DNA of 45,307 bases from Chitinophagaceae bacterium (GTDB lineage: Bacteria > Bacteroidota > Bacteroidia > Chitinophagales > Chitinophagaceae), in assembly GCA_024643625.1 (NCBI GenBank), contig JAHEMO010000002.1, positions 5,561-50,867 on the forward strand, given 5' to 3'. Made by a program: the position numbers and the translations under genes. This document shows, one piece after another, positions 1 to 8,700 of the stretch (position 1 is its first letter; every line of letters begins with the position of its first letter). The notes beneath the pieces were generated by a model that worked only from the letters and a program-made list of their open reading frames with translations, searched no databases and was not told the DNA's origin.

Positions 1-27
1 TTTTGCAAAGGATTGCGGTGAATTACT

Positions 28-1299
28 ATGGAAACTTACGGAAAGATTTTACTGATTGCCATGCCGGCTTTTTTGCTGCTTGTACTGTTTGAAAAATGGT
101 ATGGCTGGCGAAAAGGCTTTGATACGGTGCGAACGATGGATATGCTCTCGAGCCTGAGTTCGGGCGTAACCAATGTGGTAAAAGATGTGTTGGGGCTTAG
201 CATTGGTCTCCTTAGCTACGGTTGGCTATTAGAGCATCTTGCCATAACTGAAATAAAGGCCACCTGGCTGGTATACCTTGTGGCGTTTATTGTACTCGAC
301 TTTCAGGGCTATTGGGTGCATCGTTGGAGCCATCATATCAATATTTTCTGGAACCGGCATATCATCCATCACAGCAGCGAAGAATTCAATCTTGCCTGCG
401 CCTTACGGCAAAGCATATCAAGCGTGTTGCAGTTATTTACTTTCTTACTTATACCGGCGGCCATTTTGGGCGTGCCCGAAAAGGTGATTGCCGTAATTGC
501 ACCACTGCATTTGTTTGCGCAATTTTGGTACCATACCCGTCATATTGGAAAAATGGGTATACTCGAAAAAATTATTGTTACGCCAAGCCACCACCGTGTA
601 CATCATGCCATCAACCCTGAATACCTCGATAAGAACCTCTCACAGATTTTTATATGGTGGGACAAATGGTTTGGTACGTTTCAGGAAGAATTGGATGATG
701 TGCCATGTGTGTACGGTATCACCAGACCAGCGGCCACCTGGAATCCTGTAAAAATTAATTTTCAGCATGTATGGTTGCTGATGAAAGATGCCTGGCGCAC
801 CAGCAGTTGGTGGGATAAGTTGCGTATATGGTTTATGCCTACCGGTTGGCGCCCGGCCGACGTAGAGGCAAACTTTCCGGTACCTAAAATTGACGATGTA
901 TATCATTTTGAGAAATACAATCCGGCGCATCACAGGCTATTACCGGCATGGAGTTGGTTTCAGATGCTTGTTATTTTAGCGTTTATCAGTTATTTTTTTG
1001 CCAGCATAGCTGCTATTGGCTCACCCCAAATTTTCATATACGGAGCCTTTGTTTTTGCATCCATTTATGCGCTTACGGAATTGATGGATGGCAACCCTTA
1101 TGCAATTTTATTTGAAAGCATCAAGAACATTTTTGGAATTGTTTGGCTGCTGCAAACAAATGATTGGTTTGGGGCTGTGGGGGCGTTTCCTGTTGTCCGA
1201 TGGATATTGATCATCTACTTTATAGGCGCTACTTTAATAGTGGGATGGTTTTGCCGGGAATTGATAACAACTGATGCTACCGTGAGTGTTGCCACCTGA
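28..1299 (+). CDS. Sterol desaturase / fatty acid hydroxylase family membrane protein
   Basis: Integral membrane di-iron oxygenase family (fatty acid hydroxylase superfamily), expected to hydroxylate or desaturate a lipid; the substrate cannot be read from the sequence. The 423-residue protein carries the family's histidine boxes: HRWSHH at 98-103, HIIHH at 111-115 and HHRVHH at 188-193, which bind the two irons. Hydrophobic segments precede the first box (about 5-22, 52-70, 78-95), and a further block at about 310-410 forms a C-terminal membrane extension beyond the catalytic core. The ATG at 28 gives a natural start; no Shine-Dalgarno is seen. It is followed 48 bp later by the asparaginase gene, which has its own promoter box. 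Family assignment is firm, substrate unknown. Confidence 0.9.
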   Translation: METYGKILLIAMPAFLLLVLFEKWYGWRKGFDTVRTMDMLSSLSSGVTNVVKDVLGLSIGLLSYGWLLEHLAITEIKATWLVYLVAFIVLDFQGYWVHRWSHHINIFWNRHIIHHSSEEFNLACALRQSISSVLQLFTFLLIPAAILGVPEKVIAVIAPLHLFAQFWYHTRHIGKMGILEKIIVTPSHHRVHHAINPEYLDKNLSQIFIWWDKWFGTFQEELDDVPCVYGITRPAATWNPVKINFQHVWLLMKDAWRTSSWWDKLRIWFMPTGWRPADVEANFPVPKIDDVYHFEKYNPAHHRLLPAWSWFQMLVILAFISYFFASIAAIGSPQIFIYGAFVFASIYALTELMDGNPYAILFESIKNIFGIVWLLQTNDWFGAVGAFPVVRWILIIYFIGATLIVGWFCRELITTDATVSVAT

Positions 1300-1321
1300 T
1301 GCATGGCATAGTTGTGAGGGC

Positions 1322-1329
1322 TACATTTG
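1322..1329 (+). promoter_or_regulatory. Bacteroidota -7 box (TAnnTTTG) for the asparaginase-domain gene
   Basis: TACATTTG matches the TAnnTTTG consensus exactly and lies 18 bp before the ATG at 1348, which would give a leader of about a dozen nucleotides. No convincing TTG -33 element is seen at the usual distance. Confidence 0.4.
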
Positions 1330-1347
1330 TTTAGCTGAATTGTTGCT

Positions 1348-1839
1348 ATGCCTAATATTCGCATATTTATTACGGGTGGTACTTTTGATAAAGAATACAA
1401 TGAGATAAATGGTGAATTGTATTTTAAGGATACACATTTGCCAGAGATGCTTAAGCTTGGCAGATGCAGATTGCCTGTGGATGTGCGCACGCTGATGATG
1501 ATTGACAGTTTGCAGATGAGCGAACAGGATCGGGAAATTATTGCGGACAATTGCAGCAATGCACATGCCGATAAAATTATCATCACCCACGGTACAGATA
1601 CCATGGTGGAAACCGCAAAGCTTCTTGCATCCAAGGTGATTCCAAAAACGGTTGTGCTTACGGGTGCCATGATTCCTTATAAGTTTGGTTCCTCCGACGG
1701 GCTGTTTAATTTGGGCAGCGCTCTGGCCTTTGTACAGGCCTTACCCCACGGTGTGTATGTATGTATGAATGGCCGCTGCTTTAATTGGAATAATGTTTGG
1801 AAGAATAAAGAAAGCGGTGTTTTTGAAGAGCTTCCTTAG
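1348..1839 (+). CDS. Single-domain asparaginase-like protein
   Basis: Matches only the N-terminal domain of L-asparaginases (asparagine to aspartate plus ammonia). The family's catalytic residues are recognisable: the GGT motif with Thr12, HGTD at 81-84 (Thr83, Asp84), and a lysine (Lys152 in NNVWK) where the catalytic lysine of domain I falls by eye alignment. Normal asparaginases have about 330 residues in two domains; this one stops at 163, just after the domain I lysine. The ending is clean, and the 65 bp before the MATE gene do not look like a decayed second domain. Small asparaginase-domain proteins exist in Bacteroidota, so this may be an intact short form. Whether it hydrolyses asparagine is uncertain, because the normal active site is completed by the second domain of a partner subunit. 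Confidence 0.85.
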   Translation: MPNIRIFITGGTFDKEYNEINGELYFKDTHLPEMLKLGRCRLPVDVRTLMMIDSLQMSEQDREIIADNCSNAHADKIIITHGTDTMVETAKLLASKVIPKTVVLTGAMIPYKFGSSDGLFNLGSALAFVQALPHGVYVCMNGRCFNWNNVWKNKESGVFEELP

Positions 1840-1904
1840 CAAAGGCCGTCGCTGTAAGCAGCACCGAATATTATCAGCAGCCCAAATTTTACCGGCGTTT
1901 TTTT

Positions 1905-3230
1905 ATGATGATTGTAAAAGAGTTACGGGGCACGCTCCGAATTTCTGTTCCCCTTATTATTGGCAACCTCAGTCAGATTGCATTAGGCTTAATTGATTCG
2001 GCTATGGTGGGTGCTATCAGCTATATTCAGTTGGCTGCTGCATCATTGGCTACCAATCTGATCTCTATTCCTTTTACGCTTTTGTTAGGCATTCCTATTG
2101 CTACGTCTATTCTCACGGGAATTGAGCGGGGCCGTGGTAATCAGCGTGCTATTTGCCGGCAATTGTTTACCGGACTTTGGGTAAGCCTTGTGCTTGCCAT
2201 CATAGTTTTTGGTATTTGCTGGTGGCTGTCTCCGCTGGCATGGCGCCTTGGTCAGGACGATGCAGTAACTGAGCAGGCCATCCCGTATTTCCGCATTATG
2301 GCGCTCAGCCTCATACCCAATGCCATCTATCGTGCTTTTACAGCCTTTAGTGATGGCCTATCGTTCACCCGCACAGGCATGTTGCTTTCATTGGTTTCGC
2401 TGCCGCTCAATGCATGGCTCAATTACATATTTATTTATGGGCACTGGGGTGCACCCAGACTGGAATTGTATGGTGCGGGCCTTGCTACATTTTTGGCCAG
2501 GGTTATTATTATGCTGGCTATGCTATGGATTGTTTTTAATCATCATGCGTATAGGCCCTATATCCGTCATTGGCGATTGTCCATTATGGTGCGGTGGGGG
2601 CTTGTGAAGGAAACCCTGCGCATTGGTGTGCCCAGCAGTTTACAAATGATGCTGGAGGGTGGTGCTTTTGCGGTTAGCGGCATCATGATTGGCTGGTTGG
2701 GCGCTACTACGCAAGCGGCGCATCAAATCGTGCTCAATTGTGCCAGCACCACGTTTATGGCGGCGCTAGGCCTGTCGTTGGGTGCCAGCATTAGGGTAGG
2801 GCATGCCCATGGTTTAGGTAGCAGGGCTTTGCAACGTAGTATTGGGTTAGGGGCCATTATTGCGGGTATTGGCTGGGGCTTTTTGTGCCTGTTGTTCTTT
2901 ATTGCTTTCCGGCATCAGCTACCCTATATTTTTAATAATGAACCGCAGGTGGTGCAATTGGCTGCCGGCTTATTTATAGTTGCTGCTATTTTTCAGGTGT
3001 CCGATAGCCTGCAAGCCATTGGTGCAGGATTGCTCCGTGGCACTAAAGATGTAAATAAGCCTACGATACTTATAGCCATTGCCTATTGGGTAGTTGGTAT
3101 ACCCGTAGGGTATTGGCTGGCTTTTAAGGCAGGGTACGGGGCCTATGGTATTTGGTGGGGTTTTGTAGCCGGTTTAAGTATGAGCGCCTTGCTGCTTAAC
3201 CTGCGTTTTTTGCGCAAAGTGGGTGGCTAA
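1905..3230 (+). CDS. MATE family multidrug / Na+-coupled efflux transporter
   Basis: 441-residue polytopic inner-membrane protein with the two-bundle MATE layout, about 12 hydrophobic helices. The first half has the family-like N-terminal stretch with PLIIGNLSQ and DSAMVG; the second half repeats the fold from about residue 235 (RIGVPSSLQMMLEGG). The end carries the usual AIGAGLLRGTKD segment at about 370-380. It should export cationic or amphipathic compounds using an ion gradient; the substrate cannot be predicted. The ATG-ATG start at 1905 is used; either codon is possible. It lies 65 bp after the asparaginase-like gene on the same strand and converges on rplI. Confidence 0.93.
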   Translation: MMIVKELRGTLRISVPLIIGNLSQIALGLIDSAMVGAISYIQLAAASLATNLISIPFTLLLGIPIATSILTGIERGRGNQRAICRQLFTGLWVSLVLAIIVFGICWWLSPLAWRLGQDDAVTEQAIPYFRIMALSLIPNAIYRAFTAFSDGLSFTRTGMLLSLVSLPLNAWLNYIFIYGHWGAPRLELYGAGLATFLARVIIMLAMLWIVFNHHAYRPYIRHWRLSIMVRWGLVKETLRIGVPSSLQMMLEGGAFAVSGIMIGWLGATTQAAHQIVLNCASTTFMAALGLSLGASIRVGHAHGLGSRALQRSIGLGAIIAGIGWGFLCLLFFIAFRHQLPYIFNNEPQVVQLAAGLFIVAAIFQVSDSLQAIGAGLLRGTKDVNKPTILIAIAYWVVGIPVGYWLAFKAGYGAYGIWWGFVAGLSMSALLLNLRFLRKVGG

Positions 3231-3237
3231 CGGGTAT

Positions 3238-3267
3238 AAAAAAAGCCCGCGCTTTAGCGCAGGCTTT
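3238..3267 (-). terminator. Rho-independent terminator of the rpsF-rpsR-rplI operon
   Basis: On the minus strand an 11-bp stem (AAAGCCTGCGC / GCGCGGGCTTT, one G-U wobble) with a TAAA loop is followed by a run of seven T. It sits 21 bp after the rplI stop. Read on the plus strand the stem has a C-A mismatch and only a short T run, so it serves the MATE gene less well. Confidence 0.85.
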
Positions 3268-3287
3268 CAATATCTTGTATTCACTGA

Positions 3288-3734
3288 TTATTCAGCTACT
3301 ACATCAAAACTCAACTCTGTTGCATGGCCACCGCCAAAATCGATTTTGGCTTTGTAAGAACCGAGTTCCTTAACGTCGTCAAGAATCTCAATTTTACGGC
3401 GGTCAATTTCATAGCCCTTTTGCTCACGGATAGCCCGGCTGATAAGCACGCTGGTAACGGCACCAAAAATCTTGCCTGATGTACCAACTTTAGCGCCTAC
3501 AGTAACGCTGCCGTCGTTAAGCTTAGCTACTACTTCGTTCAGTTCAGCCAGCATTTTGGCTTCTTTCTTAGCACGAACTTTTTCCTTTTCGGCCAGCATT
3601 TTAAGGTTACTGGAAGAAGCTTCGACAGCAAAGCCTTGCGGAATAAGGTAGTTACGGGCGTAGCCATTTTTCACGGTTACCAGTTCATTGGTTCCGCCGA
3701 GGTTGTCTACCTCTTTAATCAGAATTACTTGCAT
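3288..3734 (-). CDS. rplI: 50S ribosomal protein L9
   Basis: Binds 23S rRNA near the L1 stalk. The 148-residue protein begins MQVILIKEVDNLG and has the family signature GGTNELVTVKNGYARNYLIP near 13-32, the central charged helix (about 45-75) and a C-terminal domain ending at the operon stop; length is normal. It is the last gene of rpsF-rpsR-rplI. A 98-bp gap separates it from rpsR and holds a small hairpin (CAGTG/CACTG, 3762-3776), larger than the 3-bp gap between rpsF and rpsR, so it may have a separate ribosome loading site or processing point. Confidence 0.98.
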   Translation of the reverse strand: MQVILIKEVDNLGGTNELVTVKNGYARNYLIPQGFAVEASSSNLKMLAEKEKVRAKKEAKMLAELNEVVAKLNDGSVTVGAKVGTSGKIFGAVTSVLISRAIREQKGYEIDRRKIEILDDVKELGSYKAKIDFGGGHATELSFDVVAE

Positions 3735-3832
3735 GTTATTATGTGTTTGTTTCCCAGAGCCCAGTGTTTTGCACTGTCTCCCGCAAACCGGGATTAGGGA
3801 ATGGTTACAAAATGATCGGTGTACGACCCTTT

Positions 3833-4096
3833 TTATTTCATCAAATCAGTTACATAGGGCAACAATGCCATTTGGCGTGCACGCTTAATAGCTTCTGCTA
3901 CTTTGCGCTGATACTTAAGGCTGTTACCGGTAAGACGACGGGGAAGAATTTTGCCTTGTTCGTTAAGGAACTTTTTCAAAAAATCGGCGTCTTTGTAATC
4001 GATGTACTTAATGCCCAATTTCTTAAAGCGGCAATACTTCTTAGGGCGTTGCTGTGCTTTGTGGGCGGTCAGGTATTTAATGTCGTTTCTTGCCAT
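3833..4096 (-). CDS. rpsR: 30S ribosomal protein S18
   Basis: Small-subunit protein that pairs with S6 and contacts the central domain of 16S rRNA. The 87 residues include the family core [21 protein letters not shown] (about 33-53) and the basic C-terminal segment [18 protein letters not shown]. It has a single cysteine, so it is the form without a zinc ribbon. It starts 3 bp after the rpsF stop, which suggests translational coupling to rpsF. Confidence 0.98.
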   Translation of the reverse strand: MARNDIKYLTAHKAQQRPKKYCRFKKLGIKYIDYKDADFLKKFLNEQGKILPRRLTGNSLKYQRKVAEAIKRARQMALLPYVTDLMK

Positions 4097-4099
4097 TGC

Positions 4100-4462
4100 T
4101 TAGTCCTCCACTTTTTCTGTTGATTCTTTAAGAGTAATGCCATTGCGCTTGCGCTCGTTGTAGCTAACGGCGTGCTTGTCCAGCGCAAATACCTGGAAAC
4201 GCATTACAGATTCGTCGCGAAGCATTTGGATTTTCAATTTCTCATTGAAAGTTGCATCGGCAGTAAATTCAAGTACCCAATAAAGACCGGTAGTCTTTTT
4301 TTCGATTGAGTAAGCCAGTGACTTCAGGCCCCATGGGTTGCTGTTGACAACAGCACCGCCATTTTCCTGTAAAAAGCTGATGTACTTTTTTTGCTCAGCG
4401 CCAAAATCGTCATCGCTCAAAACGGGCGTGAAGATCACCATCAATTCATAATTTTTGGTCAT
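4100..4462 (-). CDS. rpsF: 30S ribosomal protein S6
   Basis: Ferredoxin-like small-subunit protein, the S18 partner. The 120 residues start MTKNYELMVIFTP and carry the family stretch NPWGLKSLAYSIEKKTTGLYWVLEF (about 42-66); the C-terminal acidic tail ends KVED. First gene of rpsF-rpsR-rplI. The leader upstream holds two hairpins (see separate entry), so regulation by the S6-S18 pair binding its own mRNA, as known in other bacteria, is a reasonable hypothesis. Confidence 0.98.
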   Translation of the reverse strand: MTKNYELMVIFTPVLSDDDFGAEQKKYISFLQENGGAVVNSNPWGLKSLAYSIEKKTTGLYWVLEFTADATFNEKLKIQMLRDESVMRFQVFALDKHAVSYNERKRNGITLKESTEKVED

Positions 4463-4540
4463 CCCTTTAACTTTTTAGTTTAATAATGGACACCTTTTCC
4501 GATCGCCGGAAAAGGCGAATCAGGTCTTTTCGCCTGATTT
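4463..4540 (-). promoter_or_regulatory. Structured 5' leader of rpsF (possible S6-S18 autoregulatory RNA)
   Basis: Between the predicted promoter box (4548-4555) and the rpsF start the transcript would carry two tandem hairpins. The upstream one pairs AATCAGG with CCTGATT (4518-4524 with 4533-4539, 8-nt loop). The downstream one pairs CCTTTTCCG with CGGAAAAGG (4493-4501 with 4507-4515, 5-nt loop), a perfect 9-bp stem. S6-S18 leader motifs in other phyla present a CCG element; a CCGG is present at the top of the second stem here, but I cannot confirm the known motif. The track ORF 4480-4689 overlaps this leader and is not credible. Confidence 0.5.
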
Positions 4541-4547
4541 GGGGCGG

Positions 4548-4555
4548 CAAAAGTA
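4548..4555 (-). promoter_or_regulatory. Bacteroidota -7 box (TAnnTTTG) for the rpsF operon
   Basis: Minus-strand TACTTTTG matches the consensus exactly, in the context CCCCTACTTTTGCCGCC, which recurs before sucD and tRNA-Cys. Start of transcription is expected about 7 nt downstream, near 4541. The rest of the 4556-4703 gap shows only a small hairpin at 4646-4662 (GGCTTA/TAAGCC), without a T run, after ldcA. Confidence 0.6.
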
Positions 4556-4703
4556 GGGGAAATGGTGTTTTGATGCTTGCCAGCTGACCAATCTAATTGA
4601 CAAAAACCTGCAAATATTATGGCTTCCACGGTATTGGCATGCGCCGGCTTAACGGCTAAGCCTTCGTGAAAATGCCTGTAAGGCTGCAAACTTCAACGAA
4701 TCC

Positions 4704-5702
4704 CTAGCCTGCCTGAAGGGTGCAAATGCGTTCTTCAACCACAAGCCGGTGCCGGGCGCCTAATTGCATAGCCATATTTAAGGTTTGGTGTCCGGCAGGG
4801 AAATTAAAGCATACAGGATAGGGGTATGCAGCCACTTTCTCCATAATAATTTCGCCGATATTCATGGCAAAATCGTCGCCGTTGTCTTCCCGCAAACGGG
4901 TGAAGCCCCCAAGCAACAAACCGGCAAGTTGATCCAGTTTGCCGGCACGTTTCAGCGTCATCAGCATGCGGTCGATGGTGTATTTGTATTCCCGCACATC
5001 TTCCAGAAACAAAATTTTACCGGCTGTATCCAATTCTCCGGTACTCCCCATCATGGCAACCACCATGCTCAGGTTGCCGCCTACCAGCAGGCCATCAGCC
5101 CGGCCCGTCCTGTTGTAGCCCGATGGAGGAATGGTGTAAACGGCTTTGCTTCCGGTGAGTATTTCGTATAAGGTATAGGCCGAAGAATCAAGGGTTTCGT
5201 TCAGGCCGCTTGCCATATCGGCATGTATGGTAGGCAGGCCAAATTGCTGATGCAAATGACAATGCAGGGCTGTAATATCGCTGAAGCCAATCATCCATTT
5301 GGGATTGGATTTGAGTGGCGAAAAGTCAATACGATCAAGTATACGCATCACGCCGTAACCACCCCTTCCACTAATGATGGCCTTTATTTCCGGATTGTTG
5401 ATAAGCGCCTGCAAATCTGCAGCTCGTTCCTCATCTGTGCCCCCAAATACCATCCATTGCTTGCCTATTGTGCTGCCCATTACCGTCCGGAAGCCCCATC
5501 TTGCTAACAGCGATTGGCAGGCAATAGCCTCCTGTTGCTGAATGGCACCGGCGGGACAGGTAATGCCAATGCTATCGCCGGGATAAAGAAATGGTGGAGC
5601 TGCCGCGTCCCGTATCGTTTGCTGCTGCGCCAATAAGGACGAACCGGCAACTGTTGCCAATGTGGTAGGCAGGATATTTTTTAAGAAAGTGGAGCGGTTC
5701 AT
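4704..5702 (-). CDS. ldcA: LD-carboxypeptidase (peptidase family S66), exported
   Basis: Muropeptide LD-carboxypeptidase removing the terminal D-alanine from tetrapeptides during peptidoglycan recycling. The 332 residues include the expected Ser-Glu-His set: Ser141 in GFSDITALH (the nucleophile elbow, cf. GHSDFTA of E. coli LdcA), Glu234 in FLEDVREY and His305 in PAGHQ. The conserved GRGGYG element is at 112-117. Unlike the cytoplasmic E. coli enzyme, it has an N-terminal extension of about 27 residues that looks like a signal peptide (TTLATVAGSSLLAQQQ), so it probably acts in the periplasm. It follows the macroglobulin-like gene by 70 bp on the same strand and may be co-transcribed, since no terminator lies between. 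Confidence 0.9.
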   Translation of the reverse strand: MNRSTFLKNILPTTLATVAGSSLLAQQQTIRDAAAPPFLYPGDSIGITCPAGAIQQQEAIACQSLLARWGFRTVMGSTIGKQWMVFGGTDEERAADLQALINNPEIKAIISGRGGYGVMRILDRIDFSPLKSNPKWMIGFSDITALHCHLHQQFGLPTIHADMASGLNETLDSSAYTLYEILTGSKAVYTIPPSGYNRTGRADGLLVGGNLSMVVAMMGSTGELDTAGKILFLEDVREYKYTIDRMLMTLKRAGKLDQLAGLLLGGFTRLREDNGDDFAMNIGEIIMEKVAAYPYPVCFNFPAGHQTLNMAMQLGARHRLVVEERICTLQAG

Positions 5703-5772
5703 GAATTCGGATGCAAATTAGCGAATCAGTTTTCTTGTTGCATACCCTTTGTGCAGTATAATTTTTTAGTAA

Positions 5773-8700
5773 CTATTCGCCGACGTTTACCCTTATGCCC
5801 TGACTATGAGTGCTGAATTCCGGCGCATACATGCATTGCAGGGTTGTAATACCATTGGTAAAATTGCCATCTATTGTGGCCACCATATCGTATTCAAAAA
5901 CATAAGTGCCTTTGGGTAAATAGCCAATGAAAAAATTGGTAGCCACATCGCCCGGTGCTTCGTAATAACCCAACCCACCCTGGTAACGATATCCGCTCAA
6001 TTGCATTTTGGGTTCAAAAGTGGCGGCACGCATATCTTTCAGATGCACGTATTCCAATGTACGGTCCGATTTAATAACCAGCCTCACCGTAACAGTACTG
6101 CCTTTTTTTATGGTTTTGCCATCCGAAATGGTGGTTAGCACAGGACCTTTTTGGGAATTGGTTTTCAGGTAAAGTTGTTTTTCCATTTGCACTCCTGTGG
6201 CAGCCGTAGTAATGTTTTCCAACTTTTCGTAATACTGCCAATATACGGCGCCCCAACCCGGCGGAACTTCCGTTGCCGAAGTACTGATGCTATTGGTGGT
6301 GCGTACTGTTATCTTACCCATCTCGGACTTCACAGCTTCGCCATCAAATCGTTGCTTGATATAACCTGTACCGGGTTCGGCTTTTTGCGATACTTGCGCT
6401 TTACCTAAAGAGATATTCACAATTGGAGTGGCATTTATCCAGTTACTACCCGTTGCCAGCAAGGCATAGCAGGCATCGGCCGTGGCTTTTGTGGTTTTCC
6501 AGTGTTGGGTTTGTTTTTGCCTCAGCAGCCATGTTTTTAATTCATAAACGGTTTGGCGATCCTGTTCTATTTCATGAAAGGCAATGGTAAGCAAGGCATG
6601 GCTTTCCACAGGTGCCTGCCACCAATAGTATGATGGGTTATTAAACTCCTTCCAGTACCGGCCAAACTCATCCTGCGTGATGCTGTATTGTTTAAGCGAA
6701 GCGATGATTTCTTTAGCTTTTGCAGTGGCATTGGTACGGTGCGCATATAAGGCTATCATGCCTTGTTGGTATTTACTGTGCTGCAGCCAATATTGCAAGG
6801 CCTGCTTGCGATAAAAATCAATGGCCTGTTGCAGTTCGGTACTGTTTTGCTGTGCCGGAAAATGACTGATGGCAAAGAGGTATTGAATATCGATGGCCCG
6901 CAACAAATGTTTGTTGAGATCTTTTTCCCGCTTTATCAGGGCTTTATAATCCTCTACCGCGAGGTTATTCAAATAATTAAGTGCTCTGCTCTGCAATTGT
7001 TGCAACAACTGCATTTCATTGCCGTTGGCAGGCCATGCATTCAATTGCTTAAGCTGCGCCATTGCTGTTACAATATACTGCGTCATGTACCGGTCGTCGG
7101 GACCGCCTTTAAACCAAACAAAACCTCCGTTAGGTGACTGCAATTCGCGCAGCTTATTCAGGGCTTTCAGGCTTTCTGCCTGCATACGATCTGCCTGCAT
7201 CAGCATGGCAAGTTGTTGCTTTTGTTCGCTTTCTGTTTTGCCTGCCAGTAGCCATGGTGTTTCAGCCAGCAGTAGTTGTTTTAGTTCTTCATTTTTCTGC
7301 AGATTACTGACCAACGCTTCAGCATTATTATTACGCCATTGCTGCACTACTGTAGCAATAGCGGGATTGCTGTTAAGTATATAGGCAGCAAGCCTGTTGG
7401 CATAGTATCGGTTCCAGGTTTGCTCGGCACAATCGTATGGATATTCCATGAGGTAAGGCAGCGACTGTACCGCATACCAAACCGGATTGCTACTGTACTC
7501 AACGGTTACCGATTGGTGCTGCAATGTGGGCGATTCGTTGCTTTGCAGCAGTTTGGCAAAATCCATTTGCTTAGTGCCTGCACCATTCATGTATATCGGC
7601 ATCGATTCGGTTACCAGCAACCTATCCGGTAATACCGGAATAATGAGTTCCTCACCATCGCTATTGCCATTATTAGCTTTTGCTATTACACGATATACCA
7701 GGCCGCCATCATATTGTGCGGGCGCTTCAATGGGAAAGCGTAAGGCAATGCTGCCCTTTGCCGATGCTGTAAAATATTGATTGGGAAATACATTTTTAAA
7801 ATAACCATCAACAGGCTTGAGCGTAGCAGCATCCAGCAATTCGAGCGTAGCAGAACCAGTGGTTTCTTTGTCGGTGAGATTCACAATTTTAACCATCAGT
7901 TCCATGGCATCGCCCTGCCGCATAAAGCGGGGTGTAAAAGGCTGCACCATAAGTTCTTTTTGTGTAACTACCGAGCCCTGCCATTTGCCAAAAGCCAGTT
8001 CGCGGGTATGCGCCAGCAATTGAATTTTCCATTCCGTAAGTGCTTCAGGCATGGTGAATGAAAAACTTATGCGGCCCTTATCATCCGTTTTTAAATCCGG
8101 GAAAAAGAAGGCTGTTTCATTAAAGTTTTTACGTACCTGAATATTGCCGGGGTTGGTTGCATCAATTGGATTTTCTTCGGATTTATTTTCCTGCCCGGGC
8201 GGCGGTGCTGCTGCTTTGTTCATCGTGGCGCCATATCCTATAACTACTACCTCCTGCAATGCGCCATCGGAGGCCATTTCTGCTTGCATAAGTTGAACAC
8301 CTGCGGCGCGGTGGGACACTTCCCCGGAAAAAACTTTATTGTAGTCTGCCTCCATTACGCTGCCGTATCTATTGCCATACACTCCTCTTAAACGGGCATA
8401 TATTTTGTTATACTCCTTGTAGGTATTGGCCGGTACTTTTTGGTTGCCGGCAATGGATTGAAAATTGTTATTGCTTTGAAACTGATGGCCAAAATATCGG
8501 TTGGACCAAACGTTGGGTATGGCCCAGTTAAAAGGTTTTATCTGATCGAGCGAAGCATCGTACATGCCTGCAAGCGCTTCGGCAGCCACCATCTCTCCAG
8601 CCATACCTTCAATAGTTGCTGTCCATGTTTCCTGAGCGCCCGGCAGCAATTTATCTCTGAATGTTTGCCAGCTAATCTTGAGTTGTTTGTTGGTATAGGG

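Noticed and set aside
4480-4689. Minus-strand ORF of 69 residues upstream of rpsF
   Set aside because: It overlaps the predicted promoter box and both leader hairpins, and its product has no recognisable features.
4704-5702. Loss of the LD-carboxypeptidase nucleophile, because the GRGGYG segment is followed by VMR rather than ASR
   Set aside because: The nucleophile is not in that segment; it is the serine of GFSDITALH, which is present.
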